From an uncultured Lachnospiraceae bacterium (GTDB lineage Bacteria; Bacillota; Clostridia; Lachnospirales; Lachnospiraceae), in assembly GCA_947165025.1 (NCBI GenBank), contig CAMUYQ010000002.1, forward strand, positions 310,001 to 374,000: a DNA stretch of 64,000 bases, written 5' to 3'. The position numbers and the translations under genes are program-made. Below, piece by piece: positions 8,062-17,215 of the stretch (the first letter of the stretch is position 1; each line of letters begins with the position of its first letter). The notes beneath the pieces were generated by a model that was not told where the DNA came from, searched no databases, and was given only the letters and a program-made list of their open reading frames with translations.

Positions 8062-9311
8062 GCTATCTTGCAGCCCTTCTGATATTTATTGTGCTGTCAT
8101 GTCTGTTGTCATGCTGGGGCAGGATCATACTCGCAAAGCTTAACTCTGACGGTCCGGCTGTCTTTTCTCTCGCGTTCGGCGGATGTGCATTTTTGCTGAC
8201 AGGAATGATCTGTTCGATGATCTGCGGAGCTTTTTTGCTTACAGCAGGTACGTGTATCACTGTAACGGCAGTATTGACGGTACTGCTTTCTGTTTTGGGA
8301 TTTATCGTTAAAAAGCGCGTTGGCGTCGGTGCCCTTGCAGGTGGTCATCGGATACGAAAGAGTGAAGCCGTGATGATAGCGGTATCGGCGATACTTGTTG
8401 CAGCGGTTGTTTATCTCGTTCTCTCGTTCAGATTCGAAAATACCGCGGCGATATCAAAAGTACACATTGCAACCCGGGTATTTGAATCGGGAAGGGTTCA
8501 TCTGTCAGATCCGATGATGACGTTTATCGGATGTATCGGATACGCCGTAAACATACACCCGCTGAAGCTTATATACGTTCTTTCGCCGGCACTGGTGACG
8601 TTTTATTTTCTGTGCTGGGCAAGCGTGATCTGCAGCGTTGTTGACGGATACAAGCGGTTTATCGCCTTTTGTGCGGTTCTGCTTTTAAACATATTCGGAT
8701 ACCAGTCGGAGAAGCTGATCGGCGTAACGATGCTGGTGTCATGGTTCTCGTTGGCAGTCTTTATGATACACGGTGCTCTTGGCATGGCCGCCGTGATACT
8801 GATAAAGTATGAGGCACAATATAAACGGGGACCGGATGAGGGAGATGCGGAAGAAAACGAGGAACTGTCGGAGGAATGGGATATGAAAAAGCACAGGATA
8901 ATAAATGCGAGAAATCTTGCCATAGCGCTGGGCGTTCTTGCCGCAGCACTTGCAGCGGCAGTGTTCGTGCTTAACAGCAAGATAAATAAGCTGTATGATG
9001 CAACACTGAACCTTCAGGCAGATATGAATAACCGGTGCAGCATATACGAGTTTGCGCCCGACGGTGAAACGGAAGGATATCTTGTCCGGGGAAGTGACGG
9101 AACGGTGTCGTTTGTAGGTGGCGGATCGTCCGAAAATGCGGAGGCGGCAGCAGAATTTATAGGAAAATACGCTGCCGGCGTAAAGAACTGGTATGTATAC
9201 GGCGATGATGAGGGATCATCGGGTGCCGCACGAACGCTCATGGACAGCGGATCGGTAAATATTGAAAAGATATATGTCATTGACAGAAAAGAGATAACGG
9301 GACAGGAATGA
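8058..9311 (+). CDS. Membrane protein with degenerate MBL-like tail
   Basis: The start at 8058 (ATGA overlap with the previous stop) gives 417 residues. Residues 1-250 hold about eight hydrophobic helices and a central RFENTAAISK-HIATRVFESG segment that parallels LDAAYYVASVTTNVDT in the 9308 protein. After an acidic linker (256-275) comes another helix (about 287-305), a short coil, and a domain of about 90 residues resembling the N-terminal part of a metallo-beta-lactamase-fold hydrolase. There GGGSSENAEAAAEFI and NWYVYG-IYV align with MBL strands, but the four residues that should be the HxHxDH ligands are Gly382, Asp384, Gly386 and Ser387. It cannot bind metal in the usual way. Function unknown. 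Confidence 0.55.
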   Translation: MSYLAALLIFIVLSCLLSCWGRIILAKLNSDGPAVFSLAFGGCAFLLTGMICSMICGAFLLTAGTCITVTAVLTVLLSVLGFIVKKRVGVGALAGGHRIRKSEAVMIAVSAILVAAVVYLVLSFRFENTAAISKVHIATRVFESGRVHLSDPMMTFIGCIGYAVNIHPLKLIYVLSPALVTFYFLCWASVICSVVDGYKRFIAFCAVLLLNIFGYQSEKLIGVTMLVSWFSLAVFMIHGALGMAAVILIKYEAQYKRGPDEGDAEENEELSEEWDMKKHRIINARNLAIALGVLAAALAAAVFVLNSKINKLYDATLNLQADMNNRCSIYEFAPDGETEGYLVRGSDGTVSFVGGGSSENAEAAAEFIGKYAAGVKNWYVYGDDEGSSGAARTLMDSGSVNIEKIYVIDRKEITGQE

Positions 9312-10372
9312 TCATTCTAAAGGCATTGCTGCTGCTTCTCGTCAACTTCATACTGTATATGTCATTCGGAAGCTTTTTTGAGATAAGAAAGACGAAAAAA
9401 TGGTCTCTTGCCGTTACGACAGCGGTAGGCTTCTTTGCATATTATGCTGTCTTTGCGCTCGTATGCCTTCCGATAATGCTGACATACCGGCCTCTGTCTC
9501 TTTTGTCGCTCATATGGGTGGTCCCGTGCGCGCTTGTGCCGGTCGCATCCGCGATCATCTTCAGAAAGCAGTGGATCATGAAGTTTTCGGACATCCGGTC
9601 TGACATGAAGGAAAACAGGACGTTTTATATTGTCGTTGCGGCAGTGACTGTCATATCGGCCGCACTTGTCGTATGCTCGTACAATTTTACGCTGGATGCG
9701 GCATATTATGTGGCATCGGTGACCACGAACGTTGACACGAACATGATCAATGTCTATGACCCGTTTACGGGCGGGTGGCTCGATCATTTTGAACTCAGGT
9801 ATGTATTTGCGACATACTACGCAAATGATGCCGTGATCTGCCAACTGACAAAGCTTCCCGCGCTTGTCGAGACAAAGAGTGTTATGTCGGCTGTGATAAT
9901 GATAACGGTCAACATACTCTATGCCCATATCAGCCGGAAACTCTGCAACAGCCGCACGCGGCAGGTTCTGATGTATGTCCTGATGATGCTTACCAACTAC
10001 ATGTTCATCAGCATCTACACGGCATCAAATTTCCTTATGACGAGAACTTACGAAGGCAAGTCGGTTGTCGGAAATATCGCGCTCATACTTGTCTTTGTCC
10101 TGTTCGCGAGACTGATCACCGATGAGGAGAGATCAGGCAGAGAGTTGTTGCAGCTGTTTGTCGTATGCCTCGGAGTGGCCTCGGCAAGCTCAACGGCGAA
10201 CATGGTCATCCCTGCCCAGGTGTGTGTCCTGTTCATACCGTATGCGGTCATGAAAAAGGATCTGAAGATGATCCCGAAGGTTCTTCTTTGCATACTTCCG
10301 GAGATCGTGATGATGACGGTCTACGTGCTCTATGTTAAAGGCTGGTTTGCAATATATACTTTTCCGAGGTAA
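9308..10372 (+). CDS. Polytopic membrane protein, DUF6077-like
   Basis: The 354-residue protein has about eight to nine hydrophobic helices. Between helices 4 and 5 is an extracytoplasmic segment with LDAAYYVASVTTNVDTN and a following DPFTGG, which resembles uncharacterised polytopic proteins (DUF6077-like) found in clostridial glycan loci; this match is from memory. It begins with a 4-base overlap of the preceding stop and ends two bases before the next gene. Together with the 297-residue product downstream it would make a protein of usual size (about 650) for large membrane glycosyltransferases, so the two may be a natural split or an old frameshift. Confidence 0.5.
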   Translation: MIILKALLLLLVNFILYMSFGSFFEIRKTKKWSLAVTTAVGFFAYYAVFALVCLPIMLTYRPLSLLSLIWVVPCALVPVASAIIFRKQWIMKFSDIRSDMKENRTFYIVVAAVTVISAALVVCSYNFTLDAAYYVASVTTNVDTNMINVYDPFTGGWLDHFELRYVFATYYANDAVICQLTKLPALVETKSVMSAVIMITVNILYAHISRKLCNSRTRQVLMYVLMMLTNYMFISIYTASNFLMTRTYEGKSVVGNIALILVFVLFARLITDEERSGRELLQLFVVCLGVASASSTANMVIPAQVCVLFIPYAVMKKDLKMIPKVLLCILPEIVMMTVYVLYVKGWFAIYTFPR

Positions 10373-10374
10373 CG

Positions 10375-11268
10375 ATGCAGGGTGTAAATGTATTTGAAAA
10401 CGGAATAGGATATATGCTCAAGTGTCTTTCCCTCTATACGGCGGGAACGGGTTTTTTTGTCATGTATCTTGCAGCGATCCTCTTTATCGTTATAAAGGGA
10501 AGCAAAAGGGACAGACAGATATTCATACCTCAGGCTGTTGTGCTCCTTGTTACCGTATATAATCCTTTAACACCGGTCATCCTTGATAAGATATTCGATG
10601 TCAGCAGTGAGTATTACCGCCTGTTCTGGATAGCGCCGGTCGTTGTGCTCGTGCCTTATGTTGCGTCTTTGATCATCACGGATGCAAAAGCCGGGGCGCA
10701 GAAAGGTGTCACGGCCGCCCTGATAGCAGCGGTGTTCGTTCTCGGCGGTAACTTTGTATATGCAAAGGGATATACGGCAGCAACGAACATTTACAAGGTT
10801 CCGGACGAACTCATAACAATATCGGAAATGATCCACGAGGACAGCGACACGGAATATGTAAAGGCATTTTTCGAGTACGAGTACAATATGGAGATACGCC
10901 AGTACGATCCGAAAATGCTTCTGTGCGTTGACAGGGAAGATTACATATATGCAGTGAACTATTCGTACACGCAGGAGATGCTTGAGAACGATGACAGGCC
11001 GCAGGACAAGCTTCTTGCACTTCTTGTCAGAAATCAGAAACTGTATCCCGATCAGTTTACCAATGCTCTTGATGCGACAAATACGGCATATGTTGTTCTT
11101 ACAAAGGGACACCCGCAGATCCCGTTCGTCAAAAGCGCGGGACTGTATCCGATAGGTGAGACCGCAACGCATATCGTCCTCAAATATGATCTTAAGGATC
11201 CGTATGAATATGAACTCGTCGATTACAGCGAAGTTCAGCACAGATTCAGCTACAGGAGGCTCAAATGA
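10375..11268 (+). CDS. Membrane protein with C-terminal soluble domain, unknown
   Basis: The 297-residue protein has about four hydrophobic helices (residues 10-130) and a soluble domain of about 165 residues that ends with a pattern shared with the 7369-8061 product (AYVVLTKG and a following Gly-Glu-Thr-Ala strand). It starts 2 bases after the preceding gene, in a different frame, and seems to be the second half of a membrane complex or split protein. No catalytic motif is evident. The next gene's start overlaps its stop by 4 bases. Confidence 0.5.
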   Translation: MQGVNVFENGIGYMLKCLSLYTAGTGFFVMYLAAILFIVIKGSKRDRQIFIPQAVVLLVTVYNPLTPVILDKIFDVSSEYYRLFWIAPVVVLVPYVASLIITDAKAGAQKGVTAALIAAVFVLGGNFVYAKGYTAATNIYKVPDELITISEMIHEDSDTEYVKAFFEYEYNMEIRQYDPKMLLCVDREDYIYAVNYSYTQEMLENDDRPQDKLLALLVRNQKLYPDQFTNALDATNTAYVVLTKGHPQIPFVKSAGLYPIGETATHIVLKYDLKDPYEYELVDYSEVQHRFSYRRLK

Positions 11269-12140
11269 GACTGACTGTATTTACACCGACATACAACAGA
11301 AGAGAACTTCTCATACGTGTATACGAGAGTCTGACAAGACAAACGTCCCGTGACTTTGAGTGGCTCATAGTTGATGACGGCTCAACGGACAACACGGATG
11401 ATGAGGTCAAAAAATGGATAGATGAAGGGCGTATCCCGATACGTTACCATTACAGGGAAAACGGCGGAAAAATGCGTGCTCACAATACCGGAGCAGCACT
11501 CTGTCAGACGGAGCTGTTCGTATGCCTTGACTCCGATGACATGTTTACCGACACTGCGGTTGAAGATCTGATCCGTGCTTATGACGAAGCAAAGAAGGAA
11601 GCCGGAGAGGGCGTAAGGATCGGGGGAGTTGTAGCGCATAAAGGATGCACGGGTGAGAAACTGCTCGGATCAAAGGAATTTCCCGACGTAAAATATTCCA
11701 CTCTGTTCGGATTGTACCTTGCGGGGTTTGCCGGCGAGACGACTCTCATGTATGAGACCGAACTGCTCAGGCGCTTTCCGTTTCCCGAGATCGACGGCGA
11801 AAAATATGTGCCTGAAGACTATATTTATGATAAAATAGATAAGGTGTGTGTACTTGCCGTTTTACCGCGCATTATCACGATATGCGAGATAACGGACGAC
11901 GGGTATACGGAATCGGTAAGAAAGCTTCGGCGTGAAAACGTCAATGCCTTCTACCTTTACTATGAGCAGAGAGCCTTTATAACACCGCCCGGACTGCTGA
12001 AGCTTAAGTATCTGGGGCGCTATGTGATATATGCAAAGAGGTCGAAAAGACCTGTTTTTTCGAATAACCGGCTTGGTTTTTTTAATGTGCTCTGCGGATG
12101 CGTGTATGCGCTCTTTCTGCTCGTAACAGGCAGGGAGTAG
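11265..12140 (+). CDS. Glycosyltransferase family 2
   Basis: The 291-residue protein has a GT-A fold from residue 1: the N-terminal strand TVFTPTYNRRELL, the nucleotide-binding VDDGSTDNTD (about 37-46) and the metal-binding LDSDD (about 86-90). The fold continues to about residue 220, and the C-terminus ends in a hydrophobic helix. It likely transfers a sugar from a nucleotide donor to a lipid-linked intermediate at the inner membrane face; donor and linkage cannot be told. A strong AGGAGG at 11253-11258 precedes the ATG, which overlaps the previous stop. It opens the first glycan-assembly set. Confidence 0.88.
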   Translation: MRLTVFTPTYNRRELLIRVYESLTRQTSRDFEWLIVDDGSTDNTDDEVKKWIDEGRIPIRYHYRENGGKMRAHNTGAALCQTELFVCLDSDDMFTDTAVEDLIRAYDEAKKEAGEGVRIGGVVAHKGCTGEKLLGSKEFPDVKYSTLFGLYLAGFAGETTLMYETELLRRFPFPEIDGEKYVPEDYIYDKIDKVCVLAVLPRIITICEITDDGYTESVRKLRRENVNAFYLYYEQRAFITPPGLLKLKYLGRYVIYAKRSKRPVFSNNRLGFFNVLCGCVYALFLLVTGRE

Positions 12141-12146
12141 TCTGTA

Positions 12147-13517
12147 TTGAACCATAAACAGTTTCAGAAAAGAGTATATCTGTTCTTTACTTCTCTTCTC
12201 ATCCTCGCGGTCGAGACGGGAATAATCTTTTACGTGTGGTTCTGGCATTATAATACCGGGATCCCGAAAGCGTTCTATTTCTGGGGACATGTGTTCATTG
12301 CCGTTGTATATATGGCGATGCTCCTGTTTTCGTCCTTCATGTTCGGCGGACTGAAGATAGGATCCTTCAGGATGATCGAACTGACGCTGTCCCAGGGATT
12401 TGCCACACTTGTCACCAATATCCTTTTTTATGCGATCATATGTCTTCTGGCTTACCGTTTTCCGACTTTGATACCGCTCATACTCGGTATGCTCGTTCAG
12501 TGTGTTGCGATCGGTGTGTGGATAATCGCGTCCACACTCGGATACAGGGCGCTGTTCCCGCCTATCGATGTCCTTCTTGTATATGGCGGATCGAGACAGG
12601 ATATCATCCTTGAAAAGTTCAAAACGAGAAGACATCAGTTTACGGTCACAAAGTCCTTAAGTGTCAAAGAGGACATTGGTATGATAGAAGAGGAGATACC
12701 GAAGCATGAAGCTGTCATGTTGTGGGATATTCCGAACGAGATCAGGAACACTGTATTCAAGAGCTGCTATGAGAATGATGTGGATATATATGTTTCCCCG
12801 AAGATCATGGATATAGTCCTTAAGGGATCACAGAACCTGCATCTGTTTGATACACCGCTCCTCTTTACGAAGAGTGATCCGATAGAAGCGGAACAGAGAA
12901 TGATAAAGAGGGCATTTGATATCATCTTCTCGCTCATCATGATAGTCATAACATCTCCGATAATGCTCGTTACCGCGATATGTGTCAAAGCGTGCGACGG
13001 AGGCAGCGTATTTTATAAACAGGTCAGATGTACAAAGGGCAACAGGGAGTTTGAGATCATAAAGTTCAGGAGCATGATCGAGGCTGCCGAAGAAGACGGC
13101 AAGGCAAGGCTTGCATCAAGAAACGACGACCGTATCACTCCGGTCGGTGCCGTGATCCGAAAGATAAGGGTCGACGAACTGCCGCAGCTGTTCAATGTTC
13201 TGAAGGGTGATATGTCATTCGTCGGTCCCCGTCCCGAGAGACCGAAAATGATAGAGGATTTCACGAAAGAGATGCCCGAGTTCTCATACAGGACGAAGGT
13301 TGCCGCCGGTATCACCGGATATGCCCAGGTGTACGGCAAATACAATACAAGGCCGTATGACAAGCTGAAGCTTGATCTTTACTACATAGAGAACTTTTCG
13401 ATATGGCTGGATCTTCGTCTTTTGATACTGACGGTCAAAACGCTGTTCATGACATGGAGCGCGGAGGGCGTTGCCGAAGGAGCCGGGGTGACTTTGGAAG
13501 GCGATGAAGATGAATAA
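12147..13517 (+). CDS. Priming polyprenyl glycosylphosphotransferase 1
   Basis: This enzyme would start a repeat unit by moving a sugar-1-phosphate onto undecaprenyl phosphate. The 456-residue protein has four or five N-terminal helices (to about 132), a nucleotide-binding-like middle region (about 140-245), a further membrane helix (about 255-280) and the bacterial sugar transferase domain to the end. The catalytic Asp343-Glu344 (VDELPQ) and the PRPERP motif (361-366) are intact. The start is a TTG at 12147 with AGGGAG at 12132-12137. Its closest relative in the window is the 34495-35874 product. The acidic C-terminal tail (DEDE) is unusual but minor. Confidence 0.9.
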   Translation: MNHKQFQKRVYLFFTSLLILAVETGIIFYVWFWHYNTGIPKAFYFWGHVFIAVVYMAMLLFSSFMFGGLKIGSFRMIELTLSQGFATLVTNILFYAIICLLAYRFPTLIPLILGMLVQCVAIGVWIIASTLGYRALFPPIDVLLVYGGSRQDIILEKFKTRRHQFTVTKSLSVKEDIGMIEEEIPKHEAVMLWDIPNEIRNTVFKSCYENDVDIYVSPKIMDIVLKGSQNLHLFDTPLLFTKSDPIEAEQRMIKRAFDIIFSLIMIVITSPIMLVTAICVKACDGGSVFYKQVRCTKGNREFEIIKFRSMIEAAEEDGKARLASRNDDRITPVGAVIRKIRVDELPQLFNVLKGDMSFVGPRPERPKMIEDFTKEMPEFSYRTKVAAGITGYAQVYGKYNTRPYDKLKLDLYYIENFSIWLDLRLLILTVKTLFMTWSAEGVAEGAGVTLEGDEDE

Positions 13518-14256
13518 CATGGTTTCGATAGTCGTGCCGGTTTACAATGCCAGAGTGTGCATTGCCGACACGATTACGTCTGTTTTAAACCAAACATTCA
13601 CCGACTGGGAACTGCTGCTTGTGGACGATGGTTCTGCCGATGACAGCAGACAGATCATTGAACCGTTCCTGTCTGAAAAGGTCAGGCTTTTGTCCAATTC
13701 AAACGAAAAAGGTGCAGCAGGCGCCAGAAATACCGGGATAAAAGCTGCCCGCGGAAGGTATCTGACTTTCCTTGATGCAGATGATCTGTGGTTTTGCGAC
13801 AAGCTACTTAAACAGACCGCGTTCATGAACGAAAAGAAATGTGCTTTTTCGTTCACTGGCTACGAGTTTGCCGATAAGGACGGCAGGGGCCTTGGAAAGA
13901 TCGTGATTGTACCGGATACGATAACGTACAGACAGGCGCTTAAGAACACAACGATATTTACCAGTACCGTAATGTTTGACATGAACATGCTCTCAAAGGA
14001 TGATGTCATGATGCCGTACGTTAAGAGTGAAGACACCGCAACATGGTGGAAGGTTCTGAAAAAGACCGGACGCGCATACGGACTTAATGAAAATCTCACG
14101 CTGTATAGACGTCTCGGAACTTCATTGTCCTCCGACAAGGCGGAAGCTGTCAGAAGGATATGGAATCTTTACAGGAAGACGGAGCACCTGAATGTTTTTT
14201 ACAGTATGTACTGTTTCTGCTTCTGGGCACTTCGTGCCGTCTTAAGGAGGGTATGA
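13510..14256 (+). CDS. Glycosyltransferase family 2
   Basis: With the start at 13510 the protein has 248 residues; an ATG at 13504 is also in frame, but GGAAGG at 13496-13501 is too close to it and well spaced for 13510. The GT-A signatures are present: SIVVPVYNA near the N-terminus, VDDGSADDS at about 35-43 and LDADD at about 88-92. The C-terminal hydrophobic helix may tether it to the membrane. It overlaps the priming enzyme by 8 bases and therefore probably adds an early sugar of the same repeat unit; the sugar is unknown. Confidence 0.85.
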   Translation: MNNMVSIVVPVYNARVCIADTITSVLNQTFTDWELLLVDDGSADDSRQIIEPFLSEKVRLLSNSNEKGAAGARNTGIKAARGRYLTFLDADDLWFCDKLLKQTAFMNEKKCAFSFTGYEFADKDGRGLGKIVIVPDTITYRQALKNTTIFTSTVMFDMNMLSKDDVMMPYVKSEDTATWWKVLKKTGRAYGLNENLTLYRRLGTSLSSDKAEAVRRIWNLYRKTEHLNVFYSMYCFCFWALRAVLRRV

Positions 14257-15063
14257 ATGGGTATGACCGTCCTTCTGTCGGCTATGCATCTTGATGATGA
14301 GAGTTATATCGACACGCTGAACATACATACGGACTGTGTTGTGATCAACCAGTGTGACAGAGAGTGCGAGAGAAGATCGTGCCGAAGTACAGGCGGAACG
14401 GATATAAACGTTACGTACGTCGAGACTAAGGAAAGAGGCCTGTCAAAGAGCCGCAACATGGCGATCGGTAAAGCAGGGCAGGACATATGCATCCTCTGCG
14501 ACAATGATGTTGAATATGTCAAAGATTACGACAGGATCATAGAAGAGGCCTTTGATACGTATAAAGATGCGGATGTCATCGTCTTTTTCATAAAAAGACC
14601 GGAAAGACAGACGCCCGTATTTGACAGTCCCAAAAGGATGGGATACCTGTCCGTTCTGAAGATCTTTTCTCCCGAGATAGCGTTCAGGAAAAAGAGTGTT
14701 GAGGATATACGGTTCAACGAACTTTTCGGTGCCGGTGCAAAATACATAATGGGCGAAGAGAACCTGTTTCTGTATGAGTGCCTGAAAAGACATAAAAAGA
14801 TAGTGTATATCCCGAAGATGATAGCGGCCGTACGTGAAGAGGAATCCACGTGGTTCAAAGGATTTGACGATAAGTTCTTCATATCAAGGGGAGCCAATTA
14901 TGCCGCAATGTCAAGATCGTTCTCGCCGCTTCTCATAATCCAGTTTGCTGTCAGGAAACGTTCGCTGTACAAAAACGACTGCGGTATGGCAATGGCCGTA
15001 AGAGCAATGTTTGAGGGGCGCAGGGAGTATCTCGGTATAAAAAAAGGGAGCACCGCGGTATGA
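14257..15063 (+). CDS. Glycosyltransferase family 2-like
   Basis: The 268-residue protein is a divergent GT-A enzyme. The usual first strand is TVLLSAMH, the RGLSKSRNMAI stretch (about 58-68) corresponds to the conserved G-xxxARN region, and the metal site reads LCDNDVEY (about 78-85). A GEENLF motif (about 168-173) suits the acceptor-side acidic residue. AGGAGG lies at 14245-14250, and the gene starts on the base after the previous stop. It overlaps the next gene by 4 bases. Donor sugar unknown. Confidence 0.75.
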   Translation: MGMTVLLSAMHLDDESYIDTLNIHTDCVVINQCDRECERRSCRSTGGTDINVTYVETKERGLSKSRNMAIGKAGQDICILCDNDVEYVKDYDRIIEEAFDTYKDADVIVFFIKRPERQTPVFDSPKRMGYLSVLKIFSPEIAFRKKSVEDIRFNELFGAGAKYIMGEENLFLYECLKRHKKIVYIPKMIAAVREEESTWFKGFDDKFFISRGANYAAMSRSFSPLLIIQFAVRKRSLYKNDCGMAMAVRAMFEGRREYLGIKKGSTAV

Positions 15064-16058
15064 GGATATTTTTAGCGGGCGATCATTATTCCGGAACAGG
15101 CCCGGCCAATGTAACGAAATACTATATCAAAAACCTACCTGAGGGGACGCTTTTCCAGAAAAGAAAAGGAAAGCTTGCCCGGATCCCGGAGATACTGATC
15201 AATACGATCCGGTCGGATGTCGTAGTGTATTCCGGTTACTCAAAACAGAACATACTCGGCCTCAAAGCCGCTAAATTACTGAAGAAACCGAGCGCATACA
15301 TAATGCACGGATGCGTAGAGTACGAAAACGGGATCAATCTTGAACCGGATGAAGAGATGAACCGGGTCGAGAGAAACACCCTCGAACTTGCCGATCTTGT
15401 TATCGCCGTCAGCAAAAGCTTCTGCGGATGGCTGAAGGAGTATTATCCGATGTACGAAAACAAGATCGATTACGTTTTTAACGGGATCGATACCGATCTT
15501 GTGCACAATGCAAAGAATCGCCCCGATACAAAGAGGCACATGATCTTTTCGATAGGCGGAGGCATGCCGAGAAAAAAGATCGTTCATATATGTGAGGCGG
15601 TAAAAAAGCTCAGAGAAGAGTATGACAGCGAGCTGTACCTGTGCATCATCGGGGACAAAGGTGCGGATTCGGATAAGATCGCCGCATATGATTTTGTCAA
15701 AAACAGGGGGATCGTGTCGTTTGAAGAGGGAGTGAAGCTGTTCTCGGAAGCGGCGCTGTTTGTCCAGAACAGCTGCTTTGAGACGTTCGGGCTCGCTCCG
15801 ATAGAAGCTCTCGTATGCGGTTGTCCGATACTATGCTCGAAAGAAGTCGGGGCACTTGATCTGATCAGGGATCTGAGGGAAGAGGACGTCATAGAAAAGT
15901 ATGACGATCCCGACGAGATAGCCTCGAAGATAAGATATTTACTGGAAAATTCCAATGCAAAAAGGCTCATAGCCGATCTGGAATGGGAGTCCAATTCATG
16001 GAAGACAAGAAGCAAGGCTCTTGTATCGAAACTGTCAAAGCTTGTTTTGCCAGGATAA
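15060..16058 (+). CDS. Glycosyltransferase family 4
   Basis: The 332-residue protein is a GT-B retaining glycosyltransferase. Visible marks are the N-terminal GDHYSGTGPANV, the mid-protein VFNGIDTD-V linker strand (about 140-150) and the C-terminal donor-binding SCFETFGLAPIEALVCG (about 237-253), including the EX7E acidic pair. It is somewhat short for the family (usually 350-400) but has both lobes. It overlaps the upstream gene by 4 bases and the downstream polymerase gene by 61, an overlap long enough to suggest tight translational coupling. Substrate unknown. Confidence 0.87.
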   Translation: MRIFLAGDHYSGTGPANVTKYYIKNLPEGTLFQKRKGKLARIPEILINTIRSDVVVYSGYSKQNILGLKAAKLLKKPSAYIMHGCVEYENGINLEPDEEMNRVERNTLELADLVIAVSKSFCGWLKEYYPMYENKIDYVFNGIDTDLVHNAKNRPDTKRHMIFSIGGGMPRKKIVHICEAVKKLREEYDSELYLCIIGDKGADSDKIAAYDFVKNRGIVSFEEGVKLFSEAALFVQNSCFETFGLAPIEALVCGCPILCSKEVGALDLIRDLREEDVIEKYDDPDEIASKIRYLLENSNAKRLIADLEWESNSWKTRSKALVSKLSKLVLPG

Positions 16059-17215
16059 AAGAGGAGACGACAATTAAGGATGTTCTGAACACGGCCGTCC
16101 TTTTTGTCATGTTCGTTTTCTATACACTTACGTTCTTCGTGCCGAAGTTCTACGGTCTGACCGAGAAGTATGTCGGGGTGTTTGTTTTTGGTGCGCTCGC
16201 TCTCATGGCCCTGATAAACGTCAATCCGATCGAAAAGATCCGCGAAAGGGACTATGCGTTTTTCGCACTGGCCCTTCTTGCGGTCATAACGCTGATCAAT
16301 ATAGTGATCGTAAAGAGCGGATTCGGATGTTTCTTTGTCATGACTGACTTCGCGCTCGTCTGGTATCTGTCGAGGATCATACCATTTTATAAATGGCAGG
16401 TTTATCTGTTCGGATCCCTCTACGTTATTATGCTCATATACTGGTTTTTCGGTGTTTACACGTGGATGTTTGCCGACTACACATCATTTGCGATGAATAC
16501 GAATACCGCCGCCACGTTCACGCTCTTTTCGATGCTCTGTGCACTTTCCTTCTTTGACGAACTGTACGAAAAGACGAAGATCGCGGGACTTTTTATTACG
16601 ATCGCCCTCGTCAAGTGTTTCCAGATCGCTCTGTATCACCGCTCCCGCGGAGCTTTCATCATGCTCGGAGTGTTCTTTGTTCTGCGTTTTATCGTTCCGA
16701 AAAAGCTGTGGGACAAAAAGTGGTTCTATTATGCAGTTGCCATCTTTTCGACATTCGGCTCGCTCGTTTTCGTTGCTTTTTACATATGGCTCGGAACGAC
16801 AGGGGTCAATTTCAGGATGCCGTTTTTCTACAAGAATATCTTCTCGGGGCGTGAAGCGATCTGGCTCGAATTCTGGAACTATTTTAAGACGATGCCTCTT
16901 ACGGGTATCGGCACGAACCTTACGATCACATCATTCTTTGAGTTTAACGTACACAATGCGATGTACAACATCCTTGTCATTCACGGAAGCATCGTGTTCG
17001 TGCTCATGATGTTCATAATGTTTGAAAGATGGAGTAAGGTAAGACGCAGTATTACGGGAAAAAGGATCGCACTTTGCGCGCTTACGGCTGTTTTTGCGGT
17101 TTGTGTCGAATCATTCTTTGATGTGGACCTTATATGGACCAATTATTCGCTGAACCTGTTCTATCTGCTTCTTGTGATGAACTCAGGCAGCGCTTCCGGA
17201 GCCGATCATGGGTAA
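15998..17215 (+). CDS. Wzy/O-antigen-ligase-like membrane protein 1
   Basis: With the start at 15998 (GGGAG 8 bases upstream; an earlier ATG at 15983 is in frame) it has 405 residues and about ten to twelve membrane helices. The large loop in the last third holds ISGREAIW and PLTGIG, then VHNAMYNILVIHG. Such a layout is typical of O-antigen polymerases and ligases. It is clearly paralogous to the product of 18640-19791, where the same motifs read ISGRDAIW, PITGIG and VHNGLLDILIVHG. It probably polymerises lipid-linked repeat units on the outer face. It overlaps the GT4 gene by 61 bases and the flippase by 8. Confidence 0.8.
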   Translation: MEDKKQGSCIETVKACFARIKEETTIKDVLNTAVLFVMFVFYTLTFFVPKFYGLTEKYVGVFVFGALALMALINVNPIEKIRERDYAFFALALLAVITLINIVIVKSGFGCFFVMTDFALVWYLSRIIPFYKWQVYLFGSLYVIMLIYWFFGVYTWMFADYTSFAMNTNTAATFTLFSMLCALSFFDELYEKTKIAGLFITIALVKCFQIALYHRSRGAFIMLGVFFVLRFIVPKKLWDKKWFYYAVAIFSTFGSLVFVAFYIWLGTTGVNFRMPFFYKNIFSGREAIWLEFWNYFKTMPLTGIGTNLTITSFFEFNVHNAMYNILVIHGSIVFVLMMFIMFERWSKVRRSITGKRIALCALTAVFAVCVESFFDVDLIWTNYSLNLFYLLLVMNSGSASGADHG

